Shown: piece after piece, positions 1-8,035 of the stretch
Layout: every line of letters begins with the position of its first letter
How positions within the stretch are numbered: position 1 is the stretch's first letter
DNA from: Cucumibacter marinus DSM 18995
Lineage (GTDB): Bacteria > Pseudomonadota > Alphaproteobacteria > Rhizobiales > Devosiaceae
Direction of reading: 5' to 3'
Assembly (NCBI RefSeq): GCF_000429865.1
Contig: NZ_AUCR01000014.1
Span: 1 to 64,000, forward strand
Length of the DNA stretch: 64,000 nt
Translations under genes and position numbers: made by a program
Notes under the pieces: model-generated
Database searches by the model: none
Told to the model about the DNA's origin: nothing
What the model saw: only the letters and a program-made list of their open reading frames with translations

Positions 1-887
1 TCGACATTGCCGCCCCGCTCGACCGCCAGATCGACAATCACCGATCCCGGCGCCATCGAGGCCACCATCTCTTTGCTCACAAGCTTCGGCGCCGGACGCC
101 CCGGAATGAGCGCCGTGGTGATCACCATATCCTGCTTGGCGATATGCGCCGCCACCAGTTCGGCCTGCGCCGCCTGCTCGTCCTTGGTCAATTCGCGCGC
201 ATAGCCGCCCTCGCCCGAGGCATCCTTCAAAGCCTCGGTCATGATGAACTTGCCGCCAAGCGATTCAACCTGCTCGCCGGCCGCGGCCCGCACATCGGTC
301 GCGCTCACAACCGCGCCAAGCCGCTTGGCTGTCGCGATCGCCTGCAGACCGGCCACACCGGCCCCCATCACGAACACCTTGGCCGGGCGCACCGTGCCCG
401 CCGCCGTCATCATCATCGGCATCGCCCGGTCAAACGCACACGCCGCCTCGATCACCGCCTGATAGCCGGCAAGGTTGGCCTGGGAGGACAACACGTCCAT
501 CACCTGGGCCCGCGTGATCCGCGGCATGAATTCCATGGTGAACAGGTTGGCGCCAGACTTGGCCAGCGCCGCCACCTCGTCCTCATGCCCGTAAGGATCG
601 AGCATGCCGATCACCAGGGCGCCCTTCTTCAGCGCCGCCAGATCCTTCGCCACAGGCCGCCGCACCGTCAGCAGCACATCCGCATCTTTCAACACCGATG
701 CCCGCGTGCCGACACTCGCACCAGCAGCCTCGTAATCCCCGTCGGGTATGCGCGAGCCACCGCCCGCGCCTTTCTCGATCCGCACCTCGGCCCCAAGGCC
801 CGCAAGCCGTTTGGCGATTTCCGGGGTCAGCGCCACGCGGGGCTCTCCCCCATCCGTCTCCGACAAAGCCGAAACAACAATGCTCAT
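1..887 (-). CDS. pntA: NAD(P) transhydrogenase subunit alpha, 5' part (runs off the window)
   Basis: This is the N-terminal part (about 295 residues) of the proton-translocating NAD(P) transhydrogenase alpha subunit, which couples hydride transfer from NADH to NADP+ to proton flow across the inner membrane. The protein starts MSIVVSALSETDGGEPRVAL, with the family's early E-x-R-V-A-L-T-P stretch. It continues through an alanine-dehydrogenase-like NAD domain with a GAGVAGLQA nucleotide loop at about residue 170, followed by SATDVR. The ATG at 887 has a good ribosome site (AAAGGAT) six bases upstream. The C-terminus and pntB lie outside. It has no evident link to the catabolic island beside it. 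Confidence 0.93.
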   Translation of the reverse strand, partial: MSIVVSALSETDGGEPRVALTPEIAKRLAGLGAEVRIEKGAGGGSRIPDGDYEAAGASVGTRASVLKDADVLLTVRRPVAKDLAALKKGALVIGMLDPYGHEDEVAALAKSGANLFTMEFMPRITRAQVMDVLSSQANLAGYQAVIEAACAFDRAMPMMMTAAGTVRPAKVFVMGAGVAGLQAIATAKRLGAVVSATDVRAAAGEQVESLGGKFIMTEALKDASGEGGYARELTKDEQAAQAELVAAHIAKQDMVITTALIPGRPAPKLVSKEMVASMAPGSVIVDLAVERGGNV

Positions 888-979
888 TTGCGATCCTTTC
901 CCAGAACGGCAGACACACCTCGCCTGGCGGTGCTGAAGGTCAGCACCGAAGCAGTCTGTGAGGTGAGGAAACCGGTCGG
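888..979. other. 5' leader of pntA with a small hairpin
   Basis: This gene-free stretch lies upstream of pntA. It holds a perfect 8-bp stem (GGTGCTGA / TCAGCACC, 929-947) with a 3-base loop that would sit in the pntA leader transcript. No clear -10/-35 pair or binding site was recognised. The role of the hairpin is unknown. Confidence 0.4.
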
Positions 980-1086
980 TCTAGAGCGCCATGCGTATTC
1001 GTTAAATCACGCTGGCGCTCTATTTTTTTATGGCCGCATCGTATTCGCGAAAAACCGGCATTCGCCTTTTCGCACGATGCTTCTAG
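980..1086. repeat. Rhizobiales-type mosaic intergenic repeat element
   Basis: The element begins TCTAGAGCGCC (980-990) and ends CTTCTAG (1080-1086). An inner hairpin pairs AGAGCGCC (983-990) with GGCGCTCT (1014-1021), followed by a run of seven T. The right half carries CGAAAAACCGG and TTTTCGCACGATGC motifs. From general knowledge, this layout is typical of the dispersed RIME-like palindromic elements of Hyphomicrobiales. The right edge overlaps the TAG stop codon of the neighbouring ABC ATPase (1083-1085), so the element seems to have supplied that gene's end. I see no second copy in the window. Confidence 0.6.
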
Positions 1087-1886
1087 TGAGCGACCAGGAT
1101 GCCCTTGGCTTCGAAGATCTTGCGGATCTCGCGGACATAGCCGTGATAGGTCGCATCCTCATGGGTCTCGGCCCATTTGCGCGGACGCGGCATATCGATC
1201 TTGAGATCGAGGTCGATCTTGCCGGGGCGCGGTGACATCACCAGCACGCGGTCGGCCAGGAACACGGCTTCATCGATGCCATGGGTGATGAACAGGACCG
1301 TGTTGCCCAACCGGGACCACATGGACTGCAGGTCCATGATCATCTGCTCGCGGGTAAGGGCGTCAAGCGCCCCGAAAGGCTCGTCCATGAGCAGCAGACC
1401 CGGCTCCTGGATCAGGGCCCTGCAGATGGCCACGCGCTGGCGCATGCCACCCGAGAGTTCGGAGGGGAACTTCTTGGCCATGCCGCCAAGCCCCACCTGT
1501 TCCAGAAGTTCCTCCGCATGGTCGCGATATTTGGCGATGTCGAGCTTCTTGATCTCGATCGGGAGCAGGATGTTGTCGATCACGGTGCGCCAGTAGAGCA
1601 GCAGGTCCTGCTGGAACACGACGCCGATCTTGGGATGCGGCTTGGAGATCGTTTCCCGGTCGATGGAAATTTCACCGCTGGAGCGCGGGATGAGGCCGGC
1701 GAGAAGCGAGAGCAGCGTGCTCTTGCCGCAGCCGCTGGGGCCCACCACGGCAACGAAGCTGCCGCGCTCGATGGTCAGGTCTATGTTGTCGAGAGCGAGA
1801 ATGTCCTCGTCTTCACGGGTATGATAGACCTTGGAAAGTTGGGAGATGCCGATCTCGGCGCCTTTGTGCTGTGCCGTCATATTCAT
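1083..1886 (-). CDS. ABC transporter ATP-binding protein, nitrate/sulfonate/pyrimidine (SsuB/TauB/ThiZ) type
   Basis: This is the ATPase of the importer formed with the two upstream genes; it powers uptake at the inner membrane. The 267-residue protein has a Walker A GPSGCGKST, a Q-loop FQQDLLLYW, the signature LSGGMRQR and a Walker B LLMDEPFGALDALT, all typical of the SsuB/TauB/NrtD group. The C-terminal MSPRPGKI-type stretch is also usual for that group. The ATG at 1886 is preferred (AAAGG eight bases upstream); GTG at 1889 and ATG at 1880 are alternatives. The stop codon lies inside a dispersed repeat. The substrate is unknown; the context suggests a small N-containing compound. Confidence 0.9.
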   Translation of the reverse strand: MNMTAQHKGAEIGISQLSKVYHTREDEDILALDNIDLTIERGSFVAVVGPSGCGKSTLLSLLAGLIPRSSGEISIDRETISKPHPKIGVVFQQDLLLYWRTVIDNILLPIEIKKLDIAKYRDHAEELLEQVGLGGMAKKFPSELSGGMRQRVAICRALIQEPGLLLMDEPFGALDALTREQMIMDLQSMWSRLGNTVLFITHGIDEAVFLADRVLVMSPRPGKIDLDLKIDMPRPRKWAETHEDATYHGYVREIRKIFEAKGILVAH

Positions 1887-1943
1887 CACACTAGCCTTTG
1901 ATTGCTTGGCGGGGGGAGCGGCGGTGCCGCTCCAGCCGTTGAC

Positions 1944-2783
1944 TTACTTGGCGGCGTCGCGCTTGTAGGCGACCCGGCCCTCGACATAGTCGAGGAGGAA
2001 ATAGAGTGTGACGCCCAGGGCCGAAATCGTGGCCACGCTGGCGAAGTTGAGCGTGGTATCGAACAGGGAATTGGCCTGAAGCTGCAGGTAACCCAGACCG
2101 CGTTCGGCAGCCACATATTCACCGATCACCGCGCCGATCACCGACAAGGAGATGGCAACCTTGAACCCGCCGAAGATGTTCGGCAGCGCTGCGGGCAAGC
2201 GGACCTTGAAGAAAGTCTGGATCTCCGAGGCGCCCATGGAGCGGACAAGGCTGACCAGATTTCGGTCAAGGGACTGAAGCCCGACAACGGTCGAAATCAC
2301 GATCGGGAACAAGGCGATCAGGAACGCCAGGGTGATCTTGGGTGCCCAGCCATAGCCGAGATAAAGAACCAGGATCGGCGCGAGAGCCACTTTCGGGATG
2401 GTCTGCATGGCGACGAGCAGCGGATAGATCGCCCGCTCGAAGGGCTTGGAATAGAAGATGGTGAGGGCGAGCGTGACACCGACCACGACGGCCAGTCCAA
2501 ATCCGCCCAACACCTCAAACAGGGTGATATAGGCATGCGTGGCCAGAAGCTGATACTCACTGACGATCCGCGTCGCGATGGCCCAGGGGGTGGGCAGGAT
2601 GAATTCCGAAAGCCCGGAAATCGGCACCATCACCTGCCAGATGGCGAGGATGGCGGCGGCCAGCATCAACGCCGAATAACGTTCGGCGAATTGTTCGCGG
2701 CTCCGTTTGCGCTTGGCATTGGCCATGGATTTCTTCCGTTGCTGTTTGGCGACACTGATATCGGCTGTATCGGTTCTGGCCAC
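1944..2783 (-). CDS. ABC transporter permease, SsuC/TauC/ThiX type
   Basis: This is the membrane subunit of the importer, 279 residues with about six transmembrane segments. The cytoplasmic EAA loop is seen as VRSMGASEIQTFFKVRLPAALP. The C-terminus is short and charged (YVEGRVAYKRDAAK). It starts with GTG eight bases after the stop of the binding-protein gene, with GAGTGAGGG as ribosome site; ATG at 2726 is an alternative. The pathway is high-affinity import together with the flanking ATPase and binding protein. Confidence 0.88.
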   Translation of the reverse strand: MARTDTADISVAKQQRKKSMANAKRKRSREQFAERYSALMLAAAILAIWQVMVPISGLSEFILPTPWAIATRIVSEYQLLATHAYITLFEVLGGFGLAVVVGVTLALTIFYSKPFERAIYPLLVAMQTIPKVALAPILVLYLGYGWAPKITLAFLIALFPIVISTVVGLQSLDRNLVSLVRSMGASEIQTFFKVRLPAALPNIFGGFKVAISLSVIGAVIGEYVAAERGLGYLQLQANSLFDTTLNFASVATISALGVTLYFLLDYVEGRVAYKRDAAK

Positions 2784-2790
2784 GTTACCC

Positions 2791-3771
2791 TCACTCGCTC
2801 AGAAGTTCATTAGTGTAGAACTCGCCCAGCGGCCGCAGCTCACCGAGATCGTCCTGGGTCTGAAGCATTTCGAGCGACTTGGCGATCAGGCGTTCATCGA
2901 TCCAACCGACCGGGTGCTCGCTGGCTTCAGGGATGGAATCCGAGGTCGCTTCGATCTGGGCCAGAACCACTTCGTTGTCGGGTCCGGCCTGCCAGACCGA
3001 TTTCAGCGCTTCGGTTGCCGCAATCGGGTCTGCACGGGTGGCCTCGATGGACTTGGCCGTGGCAGCCAGGAAGCGTTTGAGCGCATCACTGTTTTCGGCA
3101 ATGCCGTCATTGGAGACGACGGCCGCCATGCCGGGAACGGCCAGACCGTGGTCAGCCAGGACCAGGGTCGGGAACTCGGTATCGAGGCGCGCTTCAAGCA
3201 CCGGCAGATCGTTGGTCATATATACGCTGACCGCGTCGACCTGGCGCTGGATGAACTGCGGAACACGCGACCCGGAGTCCATCTGGACCTTGTTGATCGA
3301 GTCGCAGTCGATGTTGTTGGCGGCGCAGAACACGCCGAGATAGGACGTGCCGGTTTCACCGACGGAATGGGCAATCGACTTGCCTTCGAGATCCTTGGGC
3401 TCAAGCACCGGGTTGTCCGGATGGGAAATCAGCGCAATTGCCGCCGCGGGCTGGTAGAGCGCCGCAATCTTGACGGGCATGCCGCGCTGAATGGCGGAGA
3501 TCGCAAAGATCGCCGGCATGACGACAACATCTTCCTGCCCCTGCACCAGCGCACCGAGCGCGGCCTGGGACCCGGCGCCTTCGCCGAGGTTCAGCGTGAT
3601 GTCGTTGTCCTCATAGAAGCCTTCGGACTGGCCATAATAGAACAGGCCGTATTCGCCCTTGAGCTTCCAACTGAAGCGGACGTCGATCTCGTCCGCTGCC
3701 ATGGCAGTGGACACACTACCCGCCAGCAAGGCGGCAGCGGCCAGGCCATGAATAATCGCACGTGTCTTCAT
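2791..3771 (-). CDS. ABC transporter substrate-binding protein, NMT1/ThiY-like
   Basis: This is the periplasmic solute-binding subunit, 326 residues, first gene of the importer operon. A signal peptide is seen (MKTRAIIHGLAAAALLAGSV, then an STAMAADE cleavage region). The mature part opens with RFSWKLKGEYGLFYYGQSEG and has a downstream LNLGEGAGSQAALGAL loop, as in NMT1/SsuA/ThiY proteins. A longer reading frame extends upstream, but ATG at 3771 has a perfect GAGGAGG site and a signal peptide right behind it. A palindromic operator and promoter lie about 100 bp upstream. ThiY-like proteins bind pyrimidines, related family members bind sulfonates, and the ligand here is not known. Confidence 0.88.
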   Translation of the reverse strand: MKTRAIIHGLAAAALLAGSVSTAMAADEIDVRFSWKLKGEYGLFYYGQSEGFYEDNDITLNLGEGAGSQAALGALVQGQEDVVVMPAIFAISAIQRGMPVKIAALYQPAAAIALISHPDNPVLEPKDLEGKSIAHSVGETGTSYLGVFCAANNIDCDSINKVQMDSGSRVPQFIQRQVDAVSVYMTNDLPVLEARLDTEFPTLVLADHGLAVPGMAAVVSNDGIAENSDALKRFLAATAKSIEATRADPIAATEALKSVWQAGPDNEVVLAQIEATSDSIPEASEHPVGWIDERLIAKSLEMLQTQDDLGELRPLGEFYTNELLSE

Positions 3772-3866
3772 CGAAATAATCCTCCTCGATCGGCGATGAT
3801 GCCGGATTGCGGGGCTTGAATGCACCCGATTTTGGACCGCTTGAACGCGGCACTTCGTTTTTCTTG

Positions 3867-3900
3867 ATCTCATAGTGTGATCACAAAATGAGATTGTCAA
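3867..3900 (-). promoter_or_regulatory. promoter with GntR-type operator (site 1), upstream of the ABC importer
   Basis: A near-perfect 28-bp palindrome spans 3867-3894: arms ATCTCAT (3867-3873) and ATGAGAT (3888-3894) flank the exact palindrome TGTGATCACA (3876-3885). Twelve of 14 base pairs are symmetric. On the minus strand a consensus -35 TTGACA (3900-3895) is followed after 17 bp by CACTAT (3877-3872) as -10, so the palindrome fills the promoter. Related sites occur at 6383-6405 and 17171-17206. The best candidate regulator is the GntR/FCD protein at 5570-6325. Confidence 0.65.
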
Positions 3901-4034
3901 GCGAAACCGATTATAGAAACCCACCTTGGGGAATGCCCGGAATCACCCGAATTCCGGGGTTTTTCGGGCTTTGAAGCGTCAAAGACCGAAGAGAAATTTT
4001 TGCTGATTTTTCAAAAATTCGGGTCCGGGCCGGA

Positions 4035-5066
4035 TCAAGCCTGCTCCGGAACGAGGCGCGGCGCGCGCACCGATGCCAGGGACGTCTCTATGGCGTCGCG
4101 CGTCAGATGGCTGGCGATGAAAACCAGCTGGGTCCGGCGCTCGCCGCGGGGCCATGCCGGCAGGGTTTCTGGCGGAAAGACCGTGTGTTGAACCCCCTGC
4201 ACCACGACAGGAAGCGGCTGACCCGACACGGCCAGAAGCCCCTTCACGCGGAGAACGGAATCACCGCGGGCGGCAAGCAGCAGTTCGAGCCAATCAACAA
4301 AACCGTCCCAATCAAGATCGCCCTCGACTTCAACCACGAAGCTCCCGACATCGTCACTGTGCTCATGGTCATGACCATGACTACCCCCGTGATTCCCGCC
4401 GAGCTCACCCAGCGCGTCGAAGGCGGACGTTTGGGCCGAAAAGAGCGGATCGGCCGGCGGTGGATGACCGAGGTTCGAAACCGAGATGTCGGCCACGCCG
4501 TTGATGCTGGCGATTTGAGATTTGAGAGGCGCCTGGGCGCCCTCGTCCACCAGATCCGCCTTGGTGAGAATCACATGATTGGCGAGCGCGAGCTGGTGCC
4601 GCGCCTCGACATGGCGCTTGAGACTGGTTGCGCCGGCCACGGCATCAATCGTCGTGATGATGCTGCCGAGGCGGAAGAGCCGGGCCAGCCGCGCTTCCCC
4701 CATGACGGCGGTTGCGATCGGCGCCGGATCGGCAAGGCCGCTGGTTTCAATTAGGACACGGCCAAACGGGGCGATCTGGCCCGAGGCGGCCAGCTCGTCG
4801 AGTTCGATCAGCTTTGAGACCAGATCGTCCCCGACCGTGCAGCACACGCAGCCGGAGGACAGCAGAACCACGTCCTCGCTGACCTCGTGAACCAGAAGCT
4901 GATCGAGGCCGACCTCGCCGAATTCGTTGATGATCACCGCCGTATCGGCAAAATCGGGCTGCTCCAGCCAATGCCGGAGCAGGCTGGTTTTTCCACTGCC
5001 GAGGAACCCCGTCAGAATATGGACGGGACGCCTCGGATCCGGTGCGGCGGTGGTCTTCCCGGTCAT
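4035..5066 (-). CDS. CobW/G3E-family GTPase, likely metallochaperone
   Basis: This 343-residue P-loop GTPase of the G3E family (CobW/YeiR/ZNG1) is thought to hand metal to client enzymes. Seen directly: Walker A GFLGSGKT (residues 20-27), the CxCC metal motif GCVCC (Cys73, Cys75, Cys76), a TKAD guanine motif near 168, a His-rich loop HGGSHGHDHEH (226-236), and a C-terminal CobW domain. Its ATG overlaps the RidA-like gene stop (TGATG), so the two are translationally coupled. Inference: in an island with several metal-dependent amidohydrolases, it may supply zinc or iron to them. Confidence 0.9.
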   Translation of the reverse strand: MTGKTTAAPDPRRPVHILTGFLGSGKTSLLRHWLEQPDFADTAVIINEFGEVGLDQLLVHEVSEDVVLLSSGCVCCTVGDDLVSKLIELDELAASGQIAPFGRVLIETSGLADPAPIATAVMGEARLARLFRLGSIITTIDAVAGATSLKRHVEARHQLALANHVILTKADLVDEGAQAPLKSQIASINGVADISVSNLGHPPPADPLFSAQTSAFDALGELGGNHGGSHGHDHEHSDDVGSFVVEVEGDLDWDGFVDWLELLLAARGDSVLRVKGLLAVSGQPLPVVVQGVQHTVFPPETLPAWPRGERRTQLVFIASHLTRDAIETSLASVRAPRLVPEQA

Positions 5067-5533
5067 CAGGCGATCTCGAAAATCGCGTCCACTTCGACCG
5101 GAACATTGCGCGGGAGGGAATAGACCCCGACCGCTGCGCGGGCATGGCGGCCTGTATCGCCGAATACCTCGACCATCAGGTCGGAGGCGCCATTGAGCAC
5201 TTTGGGATGGTCGGTGAATTCGGGGTCGGCATTGATGAAGCCGCCCAGCCGCACAACGGCGGTTACCCGGTCAAGATCGCCATCGAGCGCAGCGGAAAGC
5301 TGCGCCAGGATATTGATGGCGCAAATCCGGGCGGCGGCCTGACCTTCCTCCACCGAGAATTCGCGCCCGAGCTTGCCGGTGAACTGATCCGCGCCGCCGA
5401 CGGCAGGCACCTGTCCGGATATATAGATGGTGTTGCCGGTGCGGCGGGCCGGCACATAGTTGGCTAAAGGCGGCTTGGCTTCGGGCAGGTCGATGCCGAG
5501 TTCAGCCAGTCTTGCCTTGACGGTTCCGGACAT
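5066..5533 (-). CDS. RidA/YjgF-family protein
   Basis: This 155-residue protein belongs to the RidA/YjgF/UK114 superfamily, which includes enamine/imine deaminases and related hydrolases. It reads PARRTGNTIYISGQVP near the N-terminus and ends with VGVYSLPRNVPVEVDAIFEI, both typical. It matches the longer 'YjgF-like endoribonuclease' subgroup (about 150 residues) rather than canonical 128-residue RidA. The usual catalytic Arg is not seen before the GVYSLP segment (HARAAVGV), so canonical RidA activity is uncertain. ATG at 5533 follows AAGGAAG. It is probably cotranscribed with the CobW gene. Confidence 0.85.
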   Translation of the reverse strand: MSGTVKARLAELGIDLPEAKPPLANYVPARRTGNTIYISGQVPAVGGADQFTGKLGREFSVEEGQAAARICAINILAQLSAALDGDLDRVTAVVRLGGFINADPEFTDHPKVLNGASDLMVEVFGDTGRHARAAVGVYSLPRNVPVEVDAIFEIA

Positions 5534-5569
5534 AAAGCGGTCTTCCTTGGATCTCAGTTGGACGTTCAA

Positions 5570-6325
5570 TCAGTAGTTCATGGAGAATTCAGCGCTCGAG
5601 ACGAAGGGCAGTTCAGCAAGTCCGTGTTCGCTCGACACGCTGAGCAAAGCATCCCGCGTCGTGCGGATATCGTGGACGATGCCCTTCCTGACCTCGGTCG
5701 CGGACCCTTTCTCAAGCGCAGTGAGGATCCGCTCGTGATCTTCAGCGTTCCAGGGCACCGAGGGAATCAGCAGCGACATGTACATGGTCGGTCCGAACTG
5801 CAGCCACAGCGACTCGATCATCGGCATCAGCACGTCCGAGCCCGATGCATGATAGAGCGTGAAATGAAACTCCTGGTTGAGAGACAGCGACCCCAGAATA
5901 TCGCGCTTCTCAATGGTCTCGATCAGGCGGTTGTTGATGTCGTGCAGAGTCGCGATCAGCTCCGGTGTCACGTTTCCGGCCGCGCGCTCCGCTGCGGCTC
6001 CCTCGACCAATTCGCGCACCGAGAAAAGATCCTCGAGCTTTTCACTGTTGAGCCGCGGCACGCGCACCGAGCCGCTGGGCATTTCCTCAAGAGCATTGGC
6101 CGTGACCAGGCGGCTGAGCACTTCGCGCACCGGCATCGGGCTGGTGCCAAAGCGTTCGGCGAGCTTTCTGAGGCTCATGGACTGCCCGGGCAGGAAGGCG
6201 CCGATCATCAGACCGCGCCGCATGTGGGAGAAGACCCGTTCGTGAACCTGGCGCCGCTCCTTCTTGGGCGGCGCTTTCGCTCCGTTGGCGGTTGTCTCCT
6301 TGGTCGAATTTGTCGTGCTCGGCAT
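5570..6325 (-). CDS. GntR-family transcriptional regulator, FCD subfamily
   Basis: This 251-residue regulator is the probable local controller of the island. The N-terminal winged helix-turn-helix (about residues 25-90) includes SLRKLAERFGTSPMPVREVLSRL, read here in pieces. The C-terminal FCD ligand domain has the expected histidines (NQEFHFTLYH, EDHERIL, GIVHDIR) that bind a metal and an acid ligand. ATG at 6325 with a purine-rich GGGGGAAG site is chosen; upstream starts would place the coding region over the operator at 6383-6405. It is divergent from the amidohydrolase gene at 6561. TGTGATCWCA palindromes near its own gene and two other operons fit this family. Confidence 0.88.
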   Translation of the reverse strand: MPSTTNSTKETTANGAKAPPKKERRQVHERVFSHMRRGLMIGAFLPGQSMSLRKLAERFGTSPMPVREVLSRLVTANALEEMPSGSVRVPRLNSEKLEDLFSVRELVEGAAAERAAGNVTPELIATLHDINNRLIETIEKRDILGSLSLNQEFHFTLYHASGSDVLMPMIESLWLQFGPTMYMSLLIPSVPWNAEDHERILTALEKGSATEVRKGIVHDIRTTRDALLSVSSEHGLAELPFVSSAEFSMNY

Positions 6326-6369
6326 CTGCTTCCCCCTGCGTGCTCCTGCAATCGAAATGGGGATGCCGA

Positions 6370-6405
6370 TTGACATTCCCAAGTGTGATCTCACAATGTG
6401 ATCAA
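6370..6405. promoter_or_regulatory. GntR-type operator (site 2) and amidohydrolase promoter in the divergent region
   Basis: The region between the GntR gene and the amidohydrolase carries GTGTGATCTCACA (6383-6395) followed at once by ATGTGATCA (6396-6404), the same core as sites 1 and 3. On the plus strand TTGACA (6370-6375) and CACAAT (6392-6397), 16 bp apart, make a plausible promoter for the amidohydrolase that the operator overlaps. Autoregulation of the GntR gene from the same site is likely but not shown. Confidence 0.6.
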
Positions 6406-6560
6406 TAGGCCAATTTCCCGCAAACAGCAAGGTTGCGCACCAAATTCGGCGGGATCGGCTTGGCGCGGGTGCAGAGCGAGCGCGGGCGACAGGCGGGAAT
6501 GGGCGTGCCGAGTCTAGCAAAGTCGGGCCCGGTTTCACAGATTTGAGGAGTTCACACAGG

Positions 6561-7925
6561 TTGATAACCCCCCTTCCAAGACTCGATCAGGCCCGTTTGC
6601 GCTCAATACTGCGCGACCGCGATCCGACCCGCCCCCTCGTACTCACCAATGCTTGCCTGCCGAACAGCGTTATCGGCGAGGCCCTTTCCGGTGACCGATC
6701 GAGCCTTGTCTCAAAAGTCATCATCGAAGTCGTGCAAGGTCAGTTCCACCGCATTGAAAAGGACAACACTCCAACCACTTCCGAGGATGAGGCAAAGGAT
6801 TTTGTCGATCTTGAAGGGCGCATGATCCTTCCCCGGCTGGTCGATTGCCATACTCATCTCGACAAGGGGCATATCCTGCCACGCACACCAATGGCCAACG
6901 GGACGTTCGGCACCGCCCTTTCAACCGTCAAGGCGGACAGGGAGGCCAGTTGGAATGCCGACGATGTCCGTCAGCGGATGGAGTTCGGACTAAAGTCCGC
7001 CTTCCATCATGGCACTGGCGCGATCCGGACTCATCTCGATTCACATCCCGGCCAGCTCGAAATCTCTTGGCCGGTCCTCGAGGCCTTGAGAAACGAATGG
7101 GCCGGGCGGATCGACCTGCAAGCCGCCGCCCTCATCCCCATCGAGATGGTCGGGAATACAGAGCATTTCGACCGGTTGTGCTCGGTTGTGGCGAAGGCCG
7201 ATGGCGCGCTCGGAGCCGTCGCCTATCCCTGCGACAGCCTCGTATCTCATGTCGAGCAATTGTTCGTGGCGGCGAAAGATCGCGGATTACGGCTCGACTT
7301 CCATGCCGATGAAACGCTCGATCCCGGCGCCAGAGCGCTCGAGGTCATTGCGGATGCCACCCTGCGGCACGGCTATGGCGATAGGGTTCTGGTCGGGCAT
7401 TGCTGTTCGCTGGCCCAACTGTCGCCCCCCGATGCCGCTCGCATCATCGGCAAATGCGCCGAAGGGGGGCTATCGGTCGTCAGCCTGCCCATGTGCAATC
7501 TCTATCTGCAGGATCGGCAAGACCCGGCCCGCACGCCGCGGCTGCGCGGCGTCACAGCGCTCAAGGAACTGGCGCATGCCGGCGTGAACACGGCCGTCGC
7601 GTCCGATAATACCCGTGATCCGTTCTTCGCCTATGGCGATCTCGACATGCTCGAGACGTTTCGCGAGGCTACCCGCATCCTGCAGCTCGATCATCCGCAT
7701 GGCGACTGGATCAGTGCGGCCACGCACCGTGCGGCGCGGGCCATGGGGCTTGCCGGGCATGGACGGCTCGATGTGGGCGGGTCGGCGGACTGCATCATCT
7801 TCGAAGGGCGGGCGTGGCACGAGGTGCTTTCGCGTCCCGAAAGCAATCGCATCGTCCTCAAGGCCGGCCGGCCGAATGAAACCACCCTGCCCGACTATCG
7901 AGAACTCGATCCGCTCGTGAAATGA
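6561..7925 (+). CDS. metal-dependent amidohydrolase, cytosine-deaminase (CodA)-like
   Basis: This cytoplasmic hydrolase of the amidohydrolase superfamily would deaminate or hydrolyse a cyclic N-compound. It has 454 residues. Metal and catalytic motifs are present in order: DCHTHLDKGH (His97, His99), IRTHLDSH, DFHADET, GHCCSL and SDNTRDPF. This is the CodA/N-isopropylammelide-type pattern. It starts with TTG at 6561, ten bases after GAGGAG; an in-frame TTG at 6543 precedes that site and is less likely. It is the only plus-strand gene of the island and converges on the long minus operon. A paralog lies at 55641-56996. The actual substrate cannot be read from sequence. Confidence 0.85.
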   Translation: MITPLPRLDQARLRSILRDRDPTRPLVLTNACLPNSVIGEALSGDRSSLVSKVIIEVVQGQFHRIEKDNTPTTSEDEAKDFVDLEGRMILPRLVDCHTHLDKGHILPRTPMANGTFGTALSTVKADREASWNADDVRQRMEFGLKSAFHHGTGAIRTHLDSHPGQLEISWPVLEALRNEWAGRIDLQAAALIPIEMVGNTEHFDRLCSVVAKADGALGAVAYPCDSLVSHVEQLFVAAKDRGLRLDFHADETLDPGARALEVIADATLRHGYGDRVLVGHCCSLAQLSPPDAARIIGKCAEGGLSVVSLPMCNLYLQDRQDPARTPRLRGVTALKELAHAGVNTAVASDNTRDPFFAYGDLDMLETFREATRILQLDHPHGDWISAATHRAARAMGLAGHGRLDVGGSADCIIFEGRAWHEVLSRPESNRIVLKAGRPNETTLPDYRELDPLVK

Positions 7926-7929
7926 AAAG

Positions 7930-7951
7930 GGCCGGACGCGAACGTCCGGCC
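7930..7951. terminator. hairpin at the convergent gene end
   Basis: Perfect 9-bp arms GGCCGGACG (7930-7938) and CGTCCGGCC (7943-7951) close a CGAA tetraloop. In the minus-strand direction the stem is followed by CTTTTCATTT, in the plus direction by no clear T-run. It lies just after the stop of the amidohydrolase and probably acts as a terminator in one or both directions. Confidence 0.6.
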
Positions 7952-7996
7952 AGTCCTTGAGCGGGCAGGGAGGACCGCTCCAGGGGGAGAAAAGGA

Positions 7997-8027
7997 CAGC
8001 GCACCCGGGTAGGGGGGAGGTGCGCTG
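7997..8027 (-). terminator. intrinsic terminator of the long minus-strand operon
   Basis: Arms CAGCGCACC (7997-8005) and GGTGCGCTG (8019-8027) form a 9-bp stem just downstream of the isochorismatase-VOC stop at 8036. In the direction of transcription it is followed by TCCTTTTCTCC, giving a fair intrinsic terminator for the nine-gene operon. Confidence 0.6.
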
Positions 8028-8035
8028 CCCAGGCT

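Noticed and set aside
1014-1030. Terminator for pntA or the ABC operon
   Set aside because: The hairpin with T-run points in the plus direction where no gene ends; it is better explained as part of the mosaic repeat.
144-1235. Long plus-strand open frame opposite pntA and the ABC ATPase
   Set aside because: Arg/His-rich shadow of two well-supported minus-strand genes; no family features and crosses the repeat element.
2791-3771. TPP riboswitch or thiamine-precursor (ThiXYZ) operon
   Set aside because: The proteins resemble ThiXYZ but also other SsuABC/TauABC systems; no TPP-type leader (CTGAGA) was seen and the operator is a protein-binding palindrome in a catabolic island.
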